Positions 8,437 through 17,816 are shown, counted from the first letter of the stretch. The stretch is DNA of 50,884 nt from an uncultured Bacteroidales bacterium (GCA_900315705.1 ONAB01000002.1:1-50884), one strand, 5' to 3'. Notes: generated by a model not told the origin, from the letters alone. Translations and numbers: made by a program.

Positions 8437-10215
8437 CTATTTCACGAAGGCGATGACATCACCCTTCTGGACTTTGTCGCCCTGCTGGGCCACCACCTCG
8501 ATGATTTTGCCGCCATACAGGGCGTGCACCTCCTCGTTGCCATAGTAGGCGGCGACGAAGCACACCGTGTCGCCCTCCTTGACGGAAGTGCCGATGGGCT
8601 TGGCCATCGATTTCTCATCCACAGAGAGTTCCCATATCACTTGTCCGGACACAGGAGCGACCACCGTCTTGGCATCGGGTTCCTTGGCCAGCACGCGCTC
8701 AATGGCCGTCTTCTTGATCTCATCGGGCAGTTTCTCTTCGCCAGCACCTTCCGCTTTGAGTTTGGCCTTGGCAAGCGCCTCAATGAAATTCTTCTTCGCC
8801 CTACCCTCTTTATAGTCAATGTACTGGCGTTCGTGCATTGCCAGCTCGAAGAGTTCCTCGTCATCTTCACCACAATCCCAGCCGCGTTCTTTCATCATCT
8901 CACGGTATTTGGGCAGTTCGTCGGGATAGTTGTCTTGAGGAACACCATCGAAGAATTCATAGCCCTTGGATTTGGCAAGTTCCACGATTTCAGGGGCGAG
9001 CGGGCCAGGCAGACGGCCACAGCGACCGAGAATCATATCCCACATATTCTTGTCCATATTGGAGTAGCGGGGTTTGCCCTGGGCTTCCGCAAGGATATTC
9101 ATCAGAGCGATGTTCTTCACATACTGGCTGAAGGGGGTCACGAGGCCGGGAGTACCCACGCGAGGCCACACATACTGCACCTCGTTGAACAACTTCACCA
9201 GCAGTTCGTCCTCAGAGAGCTCGGGCTTGCCGGCATTGCGGAGCGAGAGATTGATGGCATCCTTCAGGCCCTTCAGGTCGGCCATCATAGAGCCCATCAT
9301 ACCTCCGGGCAGGCCGCAGCCAAGCAACAGGGATGTGCAAATCTTGTTCTTGGGTTCGATGAAATAGCCGAGGAAGTCGTCAATGAACTTCTGCGTGAGG
9401 GTACGAGCCTCCATATAGGCGCTCATATTGATGTCAGGCACGTCGAAGCCGGCCTCGCGCAGCATTGCCTGCACGGAGATGACATCGGGGTGGACCATAC
9501 CCCAGGAAAGGGGCTCCATAGCCACGTCGATGATGTCGGCGCCATTGCGGCAGACCTCCAGCACGGAGGCCATCGAAAGGCCGGGGCCAGTGTGTCCGTG
9601 ATACTGCACGACAAGATGCGGGTACTTCTCCTTGATGCAGCGGGTCAGTTTCCCCAGCATTGCCGGGCGCCCGATGCCGGCCATATCCTTCAGGCCGATC
9701 TCCTTGGCTCCGTATTCCACATACTTGTCCACAATCTCCATATAGTGCTCGATGGTATGGACAGGCGAATAGGTGATGCTCAGTGCCGCCTGCGAGATGA
9801 GGCCGAACTCGTTGGCATACTTGATGGAGAGTTCCAGATTACGGTAGTCGTTGAGGCCGCAGAAGGAGCGGACCACATCCACGCCCTGGGCCTTCTTGAC
9901 CTTGAACATCAGTCGGCGCACGTCAGAGGGCACTGGGTACATCCGCAGGCCGTTGAGACCGCGCTCCAGCATCTGGGTCTGGATGCCGGCCTCGCGCAGG
10001 GGCTTCGTCCACTCGCGCACAGCCTTGTTGGGATTCTCACCATATAGGAGATTCACCTGCTCAAAGGCACCGCCGTTGGTTTCCACACGGGCGAAACAAC
10101 CCATCTTCACAATCACGGGGGCAATCTCCTTCAACTGGTCCACACGGGGCTGGTACTTGCCCGACGATTGCCACATATCACGATAAACCAAACAAAATCT
10201 AATTTTCTTTTCCAT
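8437..10215 (-). CDS. Oxaloacetate decarboxylase alpha / pyruvate carboxylase subunit B-like protein lacking the biotinyl lysine
   Basis: A 592-residue protein. Residues 1 to about 300 are the HMGL-like TIM-barrel carboxyltransferase domain, with the VVQYHGHTGPG metal site and GLKDMAG; the conserved carboxylase domain follows (VGTPGLVTPFSQ). The last 75 residues form a biotinyl/lipoyl barrel (VVAPVSGQV ... GDKVQKGDVIAFV), but at the biotin hairpin, where EAMKM is expected, the sequence is AAYYGNEE, with no lysine. It is therefore unlikely to be biotinylated itself. Either a separate biotin carrier supplies the group or the protein does another carboxyl-lyase job. It is monocistronic, with its own promoter and terminator. 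Confidence 0.88.
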   Translation of the reverse strand: MEKKIRFCLVYRDMWQSSGKYQPRVDQLKEIAPVIVKMGCFARVETNGGAFEQVNLLYGENPNKAVREWTKPLREAGIQTQMLERGLNGLRMYPVPSDVRRLMFKVKKAQGVDVVRSFCGLNDYRNLELSIKYANEFGLISQAALSITYSPVHTIEHYMEIVDKYVEYGAKEIGLKDMAGIGRPAMLGKLTRCIKEKYPHLVVQYHGHTGPGLSMASVLEVCRNGADIIDVAMEPLSWGMVHPDVISVQAMLREAGFDVPDINMSAYMEARTLTQKFIDDFLGYFIEPKNKICTSLLLGCGLPGGMMGSMMADLKGLKDAINLSLRNAGKPELSEDELLVKLFNEVQYVWPRVGTPGLVTPFSQYVKNIALMNILAEAQGKPRYSNMDKNMWDMILGRCGRLPGPLAPEIVELAKSKGYEFFDGVPQDNYPDELPKYREMMKERGWDCGEDDEELFELAMHERQYIDYKEGRAKKNFIEALAKAKLKAEGAGEEKLPDEIKKTAIERVLAKEPDAKTVVAPVSGQVIWELSVDEKSMAKPIGTSVKEGDTVCFVAAYYGNEEVHALYGGKIIEVVAQQGDKVQKGDVIAFVK

Positions 10216-10275
10216 AGGTTATTGCATTGTTTATGAAACAAATACTAAATAAAATCACGCTTTTTTAAAAGCGCG

Positions 10276-10283
10276 CAAAGGTA
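10276..10283 (-). promoter_or_regulatory. -7 box for the decarboxylase-like gene
   Basis: Minus strand TACCTTTG followed by CGCGC, about 60 bp upstream of the start at 10215. Confidence 0.75.
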
Positions 10284-10715
10284 CATTTTTTTTCGAGATT
10301 CACAAACCGACAGCCTCTTACTCTTTTTGCCCAAAAATCCGAGGCATTCTTGTTCGGAAAAAGCACGATTTTTCCAAAATCCTCCGAAATCAAAATTTTA
10401 AATTAACAATTAATTGTTATAAATAATAACAGATATTTTATAATTATCTTGTAATCAGTTAGTAAAAAATTTTATAAAAACTCTTGACAAATGTTTTACT
10501 TCATCATATCTTTGCTGCGTCGGAAAGGGTTGGCGACCCGAGGTCCGGCAGGACATTAAAAACATTGTATAACCCAACACGAAGAGCGCCTCTCACATAT
10601 CACTCCCTATCGTCGGCACAAAGAAGCCGCGACGCCGATTGCGAAAGCATTCCCGCGAGACCGGAACGCCTTCATAAATCAAATCATTACCATAACATTT
10701 TAAATCAAAGAAATT
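10284..10715. other. Long divergent intergenic region with AT-rich core and about 200-nt leader
   Basis: From 10380 to 10490 the DNA is very AT-rich. A plus-strand promoter follows (-7 box at 10507-10514). From about 10520 to 10700 the sequence becomes GC-rich and would form an unusually long 5' leader for the gene at 10716. It contains a small hairpin (GGG-TTGGCGA-CCC) but matches no riboswitch or RNA family I can recognise. Confidence 0.6.
10507..10514 (+). promoter_or_regulatory. -7 box for the gene at 10716
   Basis: TATCTTTG followed by CTGCG, preceded by a TTGACAAATG stretch at the expected upstream distance. Confidence 0.7.
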
Positions 10716-11213
10716 ATGAAAAGATTATTCTTATTTATTGCTGCCTTCGCAATGGCCTTCTCCCTCTCTGCCAAAAAGCAGCCCTTTGTGATTGTCCACA
10801 AGAGCAACGGCGGTTATTTTGCTTGGCTGAACCTCTACGACGACATCAACTACACGCCATCCAACGACGAGACGGTGCCGGCCACGCTGGACTGCTCGGG
10901 TGCGGGGTGGAGTTTCTGCCGTGTCCCACACGTCAGTATGGGCGAGTTCAGGTCCATTACCGCCACGACCTCGAATGTGGTCGCCGCCAACAACGCCTTC
11001 GCCAACGCCATCAACCAGATCATCGAGTTCAGCGAGAACCGATCGCGAGACGGGGCCACACAGGGCAGCAAATCCATCACGGTGTCTATTCCCAGCAACA
11101 ACCGTTCGGGAAGCGCCACTTTCGCCGTCAAAGGCGAGTGGAAGTACAACAGCTACGGGGAGGGCGACTTGTACATCTACATTTCTCCCCTGCCCCTGGA
11201 CGTCAGAATGTAA
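10716..11213 (+). CDS. Small exported protein, unknown function
   Basis: A 165-residue protein with a clear Sec signal peptide (MKRLFLFIAAFAMAFSLSA, cleavage probably before KKQ). The mature part is about 145 residues, contains two cysteines (DCSGAGWSFC) and ends in a predicted strand-rich segment (KGEWKYNSYGEGDLYIYIS). No family recognised. It is followed 30 bp downstream by another unknown exported protein on the same strand, so they may be co-transcribed. Preceded by an unusually long leader. Confidence 0.75.
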   Translation: MKRLFLFIAAFAMAFSLSAKKQPFVIVHKSNGGYFAWLNLYDDINYTPSNDETVPATLDCSGAGWSFCRVPHVSMGEFRSITATTSNVVAANNAFANAINQIIEFSENRSRDGATQGSKSITVSIPSNNRSGSATFAVKGEWKYNSYGEGDLYIYISPLPLDVRM

Positions 11214-11243
11214 CGGCATATTTATTAATGTAATCCCAACAAT

Positions 11244-12890
11244 ATGAAACCACGCATAATCATCATACTCATAGGGCTCACGATGGCATTGGAGGAGGGA
11301 CAGGGCCAGTCCTGGATCGGAACGGCATTCCAACTCGACACATCCATCATCCTTAGCCCCTCCGCCCAGGGGCTCGACCTCTCCCGCCTCAAGTACCGCG
11401 TCTGCGACAGCGTGTTCTATTTCACCGATATGCGCGCATTCCAGCGCAAGGAGACCGACTATGACGCTGTCATACACGCCCTGTCCCTTGATGATTATGT
11501 GCAATACGACATCCGCCTTCCGTTCCCTCCCACCACCGAGCGGAGGGAGCGGGCGTCGGGCACCTACTGGATCTACGACTTCGACTTGTCAGGCGACCTG
11601 CTGGTTCTGGCCACCCAGGAACAGCTTCTGGTTTACCGGCGCACGGGCGCGACGCAGTATCTCTTCGACACGCTCTTCCCGCATCGGAGCTGCAAGGCGG
11701 CTTACCTCCACGACGGCTCGGTCTTCTATTTGGAGGAGGACCACGATTACGGATACAGATGGTTTCAACGTCCACTCAGGAGCGGACGGGAGAGGCTTGT
11801 GCGCGAGCTCGCCTACGAGGCACCGCACGTGGTGCAGGCCAATCCCAACCGTTATCTTTTCCACGACAAAAACGCACTCTATTTTCTCAGCACAAGATTC
11901 CCCGTGTTGCACAAGTACAGTCTTGACGGCCAATGGCTGGAGGACATACGCTTCGACCTGCCGCATTGGCATCAATTCGAGGAGGAGTATATCCGGAAAA
12001 GCCTGTCCGTTCCTTACGGAGTGGAGCGAATATTCGCCACCAAGGACGACATCTTCCGCTACTCCTATCCCAAGCTAGACTTTCCCTTGGGCAACAACCA
12101 TCTCTTGTACTACACCCAATATGACACCCTGACAGGCCGCTCTGTCCCGGCGTTCGCGATACGGGACAGTCACGGGAGCACACGACTCTATTCCGCGAAA
12201 GACACCTCGACCTCGCCCTATGGCGACGGGCGGTTCCCCTTCAACCTGCTTCACCCGCAAGAGGACAAGGCCCACCTCAGTTGGGGAGACCTGTTGTTGG
12301 AGATTTCCGCCGATGGCACCATCGACTGGCGAGGATTGACTCCGGAGGCATACAAGCAGTCAAGGGAGGCATACTTCAAAAGGAACGACCCTGTTTTTAA
12401 AATCAGAATAATGCGCTACAAAAACACCGACCCGACAGCGATGCCCTTCTTGGTGGACACCGACTCCAAGCCCTATTCTTTGGAGGACTTGCCCCAGGGG
12501 AAAAGCATCCTGCTGGTCAACAACGAACTGGAATGTTCCGCCTGCGTACGTCACCTTTTGCAACTGCTCAACGACTCCACCGCCCAGGACGTCCATATTG
12601 GCATTCTTTACTCATTCATACCGGGAGCTCTACAAGAACGAGAAATCCACAACAGCATCAAGACGCATCTGGAAAGGCCGTTTCGGCTGTATTACCTGGA
12701 TCGTCGCCGGCACGACCGCTATCCTGCCGAATGGTTCGGCGGCATAACGGCATATCCGGCGCTTCTTTTTCACGAAACAGGTAGAGCTCCCATTTTATTC
12801 TCTTTGGACGATATATTGGACGATGACCCTTACTCCATCGGCCTGAAGGACGGATTTATGGAGCAATGGCGTCAATTCAACCACAGATAA
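11244..12890 (+). CDS. Exported protein with propeller-like N-terminal part and CxxC-bearing C-terminal domain, unknown function
   Basis: A 548-residue protein with a hydrophobic N-terminal export signal (MKPRIIIILIGLTMAL). Residues about 90-380 are a run of strand-forming segments (YWIYDFDLSGDLLVLATQ, YLHDGSVFYLEED) that resemble six-bladed beta-propeller proteins of Bacteroidota, such as the DUF4934/BF3164 type. After about residue 400 the chain resembles a thioredoxin-like fold: SILLVNNELECSACVRHLL has a CxxC, and ITAYPALLFHE sits where the cis-Pro loop should be. This could be a secreted thiol-redox or sensor protein, but function is inferred only from layout. Probably in one unit with the small exported protein upstream. 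Confidence 0.75.
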   Translation: MKPRIIIILIGLTMALEEGQGQSWIGTAFQLDTSIILSPSAQGLDLSRLKYRVCDSVFYFTDMRAFQRKETDYDAVIHALSLDDYVQYDIRLPFPPTTERRERASGTYWIYDFDLSGDLLVLATQEQLLVYRRTGATQYLFDTLFPHRSCKAAYLHDGSVFYLEEDHDYGYRWFQRPLRSGRERLVRELAYEAPHVVQANPNRYLFHDKNALYFLSTRFPVLHKYSLDGQWLEDIRFDLPHWHQFEEEYIRKSLSVPYGVERIFATKDDIFRYSYPKLDFPLGNNHLLYYTQYDTLTGRSVPAFAIRDSHGSTRLYSAKDTSTSPYGDGRFPFNLLHPQEDKAHLSWGDLLLEISADGTIDWRGLTPEAYKQSREAYFKRNDPVFKIRIMRYKNTDPTAMPFLVDTDSKPYSLEDLPQGKSILLVNNELECSACVRHLLQLLNDSTAQDVHIGILYSFIPGALQEREIHNSIKTHLERPFRLYYLDRRRHDRYPAEWFGGITAYPALLFHETGRAPILFSLDDILDDDPYSIGLKDGFMEQWRQFNHR

Positions 12891-12981
12891 ACGGAAAGCC
12901 CTATGGAAAATTGGTTTGACGATGATTTTAGAGAGAGAGGGGTGGCAGAAGCCCGTCTTCGTCTCTTAGCATATTTTTTTG

Positions 12982-12989
12982 TACTTTTG
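12982..12989 (+). promoter_or_regulatory. -7 box for the DUF58-radC unit
   Basis: TACTTTTG followed by CGCC, 21 bp upstream of the ATG at 13010. Confidence 0.75.
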
Positions 12990-13009
12990 CGCCGCAATTA
13001 CACAAGAAG

Positions 13010-13945
13010 ATGGCATACACGATAGACCTTACGAAAATCACTCAATTCGACCACGTTGAATTCATCGCCAAGCAGGTGGTCGAGGGTTTCATCACCGGCT
13101 TGCACAAGAGTCCGATGCACGGATTCTCCGTCGAGTTCGCCGAGCACCGGCAGTACAACACAGGCGAGCCCATCCGGCACATAGACTGGAAGTTGTACGC
13201 CCGCACCGACAAGCTGTTTGTGAAAACCTACGAGGAGGAGACCAACTTGCGCTGCCATCTCATCATCGACAACTCCTCGTCGATGTACTTCCCCATCCGC
13301 GACCAGTACTCGTTGGCGGCGCCCAACAAGATCTTCTTCTCCGTGTATGCTGCCGCAGTGCTGATGCAGATTTTCAAGAGTCAGCGCGACGCCGTCGGAC
13401 TGAGCGTTTTCTCCGACAAGCTTGAGTTGCACACGCAGGCCCGTGGCGGTGACGCGCACCACAAGATGATCTACCGCGAACTGGAGAAAATCCTGCAGCC
13501 CATCGGCACAGAAGTGCACCGCAACTCAATGGTCACCGACACCCTGCACCAGATTGCTGAGCAAATCCACCGTCGTTCCATCGTCGTCATCTTCAGCGAT
13601 ATGTTGGAAACCGGCAAAGACCTTGACGAGTTGATGCTCGCCTTGGGCCACCTTCGCCACAACAAGCACGAAGTGCTCCTCTTCCACACCTTCGACAAGG
13701 CCCTCGAATACGATTTCGCCTTCGAGAACCGCCTCTACAAGTTTGTGGATATGGAAACCGGCAACGAGGTAAAGGTGCACGCCAACAACATCCGCGAATT
13801 CTACCAAAACACGATACACGAGTACTTCCACGAAATCAAGGTCAAGTGCGGGCAGTACCAGATTGACGTCATTCCGGCGGACATCACCCAAGGGTTCGAC
13901 CAGATACTGCTCCCCTACTTGCTGAAGCGCGCCCACACGGTCTGA
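13010..13945 (+). CDS. DUF58 domain protein (vWA-like)
   Basis: A 311-residue protein of the DUF58 family, usually found with MoxR ATPases. Visible are FAEHRQYNTGEPIRHIDWKLYART, the family signature, and LIIDNSSSMYF, which corresponds to the metal-ion-dependent adhesion site (DxSxS) of von Willebrand A domains. No signal peptide is present, so it is cytoplasmic or membrane-associated. A MoxR partner is not next to it here. Its stop codon overlaps the radC start (TGATG), indicating translational coupling. Confidence 0.9.
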   Translation: MAYTIDLTKITQFDHVEFIAKQVVEGFITGLHKSPMHGFSVEFAEHRQYNTGEPIRHIDWKLYARTDKLFVKTYEEETNLRCHLIIDNSSSMYFPIRDQYSLAAPNKIFFSVYAAAVLMQIFKSQRDAVGLSVFSDKLELHTQARGGDAHHKMIYRELEKILQPIGTEVHRNSMVTDTLHQIAEQIHRRSIVVIFSDMLETGKDLDELMLALGHLRHNKHEVLLFHTFDKALEYDFAFENRLYKFVDMETGNEVKVHANNIREFYQNTIHEYFHEIKVKCGQYQIDVIPADITQGFDQILLPYLLKRAHTV

Positions 13946-14652
13946 TGGACAAATCCGAACCCGCCGGCTCCCGGCTGACCATACCGCAGTGGTGCGCCGA
14001 GGACAAGCCCCGCGAGAAGTACGCCGCCCAAGGGCCCGCCGCCCTCAGCGACGCCGAGCTCCTCGCAATCCTCCTCCGCACCGGCACTTCCACCGAAAGC
14101 GCCGTGGACCTCTCCCGGCGAATCCTACACACCTGCAACAACCAACTGAACCGTCTGGAAGACCTCTCCCTGCGTCAGCTGACGGAAATCCACGGCATCG
14201 GACAGGCCAAAGCCATCACCCTGAAAGCCGCCTTCGAACTGGGACGCCGCCTAAGTTCCGAGCAAGTCGAAGAACGAGGCACCATACTCTCCTCCAGCGA
14301 TGCCGCCGAGATAATGCAGGAGCGCATCGGCCATCTGCAACACGAAGAGTTCTGGGTGCTGCTGCTCAACCAGGCCGCCAAGATTCTCGGCACCGTGCAG
14401 ATTGGCAAGGGTGGACTCGCCGCCACCACCGTGGACCCCAGGGTCATCCTGCACGAGGCCCTGCTCCACAACGCCACAAGCATCATCCTGTGCCACAATC
14501 ACCCCTCCGGCTCGCTCACCCCAAGCAAAGCAGACATCTTGCTGACAAAGGACATCCAAAAGGCCGCCGCCCTTCTCAACATCAAGGTGCTCGACCACCT
14601 CATTCTTCACAAAAACAAATACTACAGCTTTCTTGATGAAGGAAAAATTTAA
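13945..14652 (+). CDS. radC: RadC family JAB/MPN domain protein
   Basis: A 235-residue protein. The N-terminal part has the helix-hairpin-helix-like UPF0758 region (KPREKY...LSDAELLAILLRTG, IHGIGQAKA). The C-terminal half is the JAMM domain with intact zinc ligands, HNHPSGSLTPSKAD, where the two His and the Asp bind metal. The historic link to DNA repair is doubtful; biochemical function is unknown. The ATG overlaps the DUF58 stop by one base. Confidence 0.95.
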   Translation: MDKSEPAGSRLTIPQWCAEDKPREKYAAQGPAALSDAELLAILLRTGTSTESAVDLSRRILHTCNNQLNRLEDLSLRQLTEIHGIGQAKAITLKAAFELGRRLSSEQVEERGTILSSSDAAEIMQERIGHLQHEEFWVLLLNQAAKILGTVQIGKGGLAATTVDPRVILHEALLHNATSIILCHNHPSGSLTPSKADILLTKDIQKAAALLNIKVLDHLILHKNKYYSFLDEGKI

Positions 14653-14658
14653 TTTTTG

Positions 14659-14666
14659 TATTTTTG
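14659..14666 (+). promoter_or_regulatory. -7 box for nnr
   Basis: TATTTTTG followed by CGCC, beginning 7 bp after the radC stop. It gives nnr its own transcript. Confidence 0.7.
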
Positions 14667-14717
14667 CGCCTCTAAACACAGCCCGTGCCAGACGAGCAGA
14701 AGCGATACAAATACACG

Positions 14718-16271
14718 ATGCACACGCCCATATTGACAGTACCCCAGATCCGTGAAAGTGAGCAGTTCACGATGCAGTCCATCCCCTCGATAGAGTTGAT
14801 GGAGCGGGCTGGCACCGCTTGCGTGCAAGCCATTCGGCCCCTGTTGGACCGCAACGCCATCTCGCAAGTGTTCGTCATCTGCGGCACGGGCAACAACGGT
14901 GGCGACGGGTTGGTCATCGCCCGCCAGCTGGCGTTGGAGCCCACCGCAAGTCTTGAAACTGTCACGGTGGCGGTTTGCCAAGACGCAAACTCACGCCGCT
15001 CCCCCGAATTCCAGGAGAACTTCAGCCGTTGGGAGAAACTGGTTGACACCGGGCGCACGCGCACCCTCATTTTCGACGGCACCGACGCCTTGGAGATCCC
15101 TGGTGACGCGCTCATCGTGGACGCCCTTTTCGGCATCGGGCTGCACCGGCCCGCCGCCGGCATCCACGCCCTCGCCATCCAGGCTATCAACGCCTCCGAC
15201 GCCCCCGTAGTGGCCATCGACATCCCCTCCGGGCTGTTCGCCGACCAACACACGCCTGTTGAGAGCGACGTCGTGATAGCCGATTTGACCCTGTCCATCC
15301 AGTTCCAGAAACTGGCTCTCTTGTTGCCAGAGGCCTATCCTTTCTGCGGCGACGTGCAAGTGCTGGACATCGGGATGGAGGTACCCCCGACGATGAAAAT
15401 CACCCGGGAATATCTGACGGCAGAGGGGGTGCGTCCCCTACTCCGCCGCCGCTCCCCATACGCCCACAAGGGCACCTTCGGGCACGGACTGCTCATTGCC
15501 GGCAGTGCCCCGATGCCCGGGGCCGCCATCCTGGCCGCCACCGCCGCCCTGCGCGGAGGCATCGGCAAACTCACCCTCCACACCCCTGCCGCCGCCGCGC
15601 AACACGTTCCCGGCCGCCTGCCTGAGGCCATCCTCCATCCTGACGCGGAGGAGCAACACGCCAGCCGCATCGACTGGAACACCCTGCCGGCCAACATCAA
15701 CGCCATCGCCATAGGTCCCGGGCTGGGCACCCACCCAAAAACCGTCACCCTGGTCAAGAATGTGCTCGACGAGGTGCAGGCACCCCTCATCCTCGACGCC
15801 GATGCCCTGAACATACTGGCTGACAACAAGACCAGACTCGCCTTCCTGCCCCCACACAGCATCCTCACCCCGCATTTTGCAGAATTCGAGCGACTGGCCG
15901 GGCACGCAGCCGACGATTTCCAACGTGTGGAAATGGCACGCAACTTTGCCCAGCGCTACAATATCGTGCTGGTGCTCAAGGGGCACCACACCCTCATCTC
16001 GCTGCCCGACGGCACACAGTTCTTCAACTCCACTGGCAATTCCGGGATGGCCACCGCGGGCAGCGGCGACACCCTCACCGGTCTGCTCCTCGCTTTGATG
16101 GCCCAAGGGTACAACCCGGTAGAAAGCGCCCTGCTGGGTACTTATCTTCACGGCCTGGCCGGCGACCTGTATGCCGAAGAGAATGCGCCCCAATCGCTCA
16201 TCGCCTCCGACCTGCCACAATATTTCGGCAAGGCGTTTCGTTACCTTGAATCCAATGATTACCCTAAATAA
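14718..16271 (+). CDS. nnr: Bifunctional NAD(P)H-hydrate epimerase / ADP-dependent dehydratase
   Basis: About 517 residues, repairing damaged NADHX/NADPHX in the cytoplasm. The N-terminal YjeF_N (epimerase) domain shows SIELMERAGTACVQAI, GTGNNGGDGLVIAR and VAIDIPSGLFAD. The C-terminal carbohydrate-kinase-like (dehydratase) domain shows KGTFGHGLLIAGS, AIGPGLGT, LDADALN and the ending signature NSGMATAGSGDTLTGLL. I prefer the ATG at 14718, where homologues begin (TPILTVPQIRESEQ); an in-frame GTG at 14685 would lie only about 19 bp from the -7 box. Followed 8 bp later by the thioredoxin-fold gene. Confidence 0.95.
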   Translation: MHTPILTVPQIRESEQFTMQSIPSIELMERAGTACVQAIRPLLDRNAISQVFVICGTGNNGGDGLVIARQLALEPTASLETVTVAVCQDANSRRSPEFQENFSRWEKLVDTGRTRTLIFDGTDALEIPGDALIVDALFGIGLHRPAAGIHALAIQAINASDAPVVAIDIPSGLFADQHTPVESDVVIADLTLSIQFQKLALLLPEAYPFCGDVQVLDIGMEVPPTMKITREYLTAEGVRPLLRRRSPYAHKGTFGHGLLIAGSAPMPGAAILAATAALRGGIGKLTLHTPAAAAQHVPGRLPEAILHPDAEEQHASRIDWNTLPANINAIAIGPGLGTHPKTVTLVKNVLDEVQAPLILDADALNILADNKTRLAFLPPHSILTPHFAEFERLAGHAADDFQRVEMARNFAQRYNIVLVLKGHHTLISLPDGTQFFNSTGNSGMATAGSGDTLTGLLLALMAQGYNPVESALLGTYLHGLAGDLYAEENAPQSLIASDLPQYFGKAFRYLESNDYPK

Positions 16272-16279
16272 TCGTTCCA

Positions 16280-17686
16280 ATGAAAAGAATCTCTATTCTG
16301 TTTTTAACAGCAATCTTCTCACTCGGTCTGCTCCAAGCCCAGACGGAAATCAAATGGCAGTTCCGCAACATCGTCCACGCCGACTCCCTCAAAATCCAGG
16401 CCTTCGGCAAGGACCACAAGATGACCACCATCTACGCCCAGCCATACGCCGCGTCGATGGAATACAAGAGCAAGACCTCCCTGGAACCCGGCCTCTACTG
16501 GGTGCTGGGCGACAGCAATTTGGTGGATGCGTTCCTCATATCCTCCTCCAAAGGACAGAAGTTCTCCGCCGTCGTGGATTCCAGCAAGATCACCTACACG
16601 GGCAGCACCGAGAACCAGCGTTATCACGAATACATCGATGAGCTGCAGAACTACGACAATATGATGGCAAAACTGAATACGGAATTCCAGCAGGCTCAGG
16701 CCTCACTGCCCCAGTATATGCTGCAGGTGTTCGTGGACTCGCTGACCGCCCGCGCCAACCGCATCTCGAAAGACAAGGAGGCGTACCAGCGGAAAGTGAT
16801 GGCCGAGAACCCCGGCACTATGCTGGCTTCTGTAATTGCCACCGGCATTGAGCCCCCGCAACCCCCGAAAGAGTACTATCAGGACCCCTCGCAGAAGAAA
16901 CTGAAAAAGTTCTTTATGGAACATTACTTCGACAACTTCCCCTGGGATGACCCCCGCATCCTGAACACGGCCATCGCCGAGAACAAAATCAAAGGATTCT
17001 GCAACTATATCTACCAGTTTGATATGCCCGAACTGGACACCTGCATCATCAAAGTCCTAGAGGCGGCCAAAGTCAACGAGACCTCCCTCTATGAAATTTT
17101 CGACCGGATGGAGAAGATTCTCGGCAGTAACGTTTCTCCCTACAAAATGGAGAACAGCTACATCAAGATGCTCCGTTATATGCTTTCTTACAACAAGTTG
17201 GAGACAGCCCGAAAGACCCGTTACGAACACGAGTTGTCCATCATCGACAAGAACCACCAGGGCGACATCCTGCCCGACTTCCGCATCGTGATGAGCAACG
17301 GCGACACCACCACGTTCCACCAAGTGCAGAGCGACTATATGCTGCTCTACCTGCAGCACCCCACCTGTCCCACCTGCCGCGAAGTGCGCGGACGTATGGC
17401 CAACTTCCCGGCCCTCAACAGCGCCATCGCCAAAGGCAACCTCAAGGTGCTCACCGTCTATTTTGAGGACGACGCCAACGTCTGGAAAAATTTCATCCAC
17501 TCCTCCGAGGCCAACCCCTCCTACCTGCACGGCTGGAACTTTGATCAGACCATCGAGGAGAACCACCTTTTCGACACCCGCACCATTCCTTTTATGTTCC
17601 TCATCGACAAGGACAAGAGAGTAATCCGGAAAGACATTCTGGTCAACGAAATCGAGGACTACATCAAGAAACTGAACCTCGACTAA
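16280..17686 (+). CDS. Exported thioredoxin-fold (TlpA/DUF5106-like) protein
   Basis: A 468-residue protein with a signal peptide (MKRISILFLTAIFSLGLLQAQ). The central region, about 100-300, is helical and matches in style the DUF5106-type spacer of Bacteroidota redoxins. From about residue 315 a thioredoxin fold starts (GDILPDFRIV), with the active site HPTCPTCREV and the cis-Pro segment TRTIPFMFLIDKD. Likely a periplasmic thiol-disulfide oxidoreductase or reductase; dsbD in this window could supply electrons, which is inference. It ends the nnr transcript at a strong hairpin. Confidence 0.85.
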   Translation: MKRISILFLTAIFSLGLLQAQTEIKWQFRNIVHADSLKIQAFGKDHKMTTIYAQPYAASMEYKSKTSLEPGLYWVLGDSNLVDAFLISSSKGQKFSAVVDSSKITYTGSTENQRYHEYIDELQNYDNMMAKLNTEFQQAQASLPQYMLQVFVDSLTARANRISKDKEAYQRKVMAENPGTMLASVIATGIEPPQPPKEYYQDPSQKKLKKFFMEHYFDNFPWDDPRILNTAIAENKIKGFCNYIYQFDMPELDTCIIKVLEAAKVNETSLYEIFDRMEKILGSNVSPYKMENSYIKMLRYMLSYNKLETARKTRYEHELSIIDKNHQGDILPDFRIVMSNGDTTTFHQVQSDYMLLYLQHPTCPTCREVRGRMANFPALNSAIAKGNLKVLTVYFEDDANVWKNFIHSSEANPSYLHGWNFDQTIEENHLFDTRTIPFMFLIDKDKRVIRKDILVNEIEDYIKKLNLD

Positions 17687-17757
17687 TTCCTTTGCAGCCT
17701 GTGGTAAAAGGCCGAATTCAACAACTCACTTGCCACGTTAAAGACAACAAAAAAACA

Positions 17758-17786
17758 AGCGGCGGGACTCCAGGAGTTCCGCCGCT
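17758..17786. terminator. Hairpin terminator between convergent genes
   Basis: Stem AGCGGCGG / CCGCCGCT extended by GACTCC / GGAGTT, preceded by an A-run and followed by TGTGTTTTATT. It serves the thioredoxin-fold gene and probably also the convergent DUF1573 gene. Confidence 0.85.
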
Positions 17787-17816
17787 GTGTTTTATTATGG
17801 AAATAAAAACAGTCTT

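Noticed and set aside
10520..10715. tRNA or known riboswitch in the long leader
   Set aside because: No cloverleaf, no recognisable aptamer core; reported only as an unexplained leader.
12903..13025. Small frame of 40 codons starting MENWFDDDF before the DUF58 gene
   Set aside because: It spans the DUF58 -7 box and runs out of frame into that gene; no sign of selection or of its own promoter.
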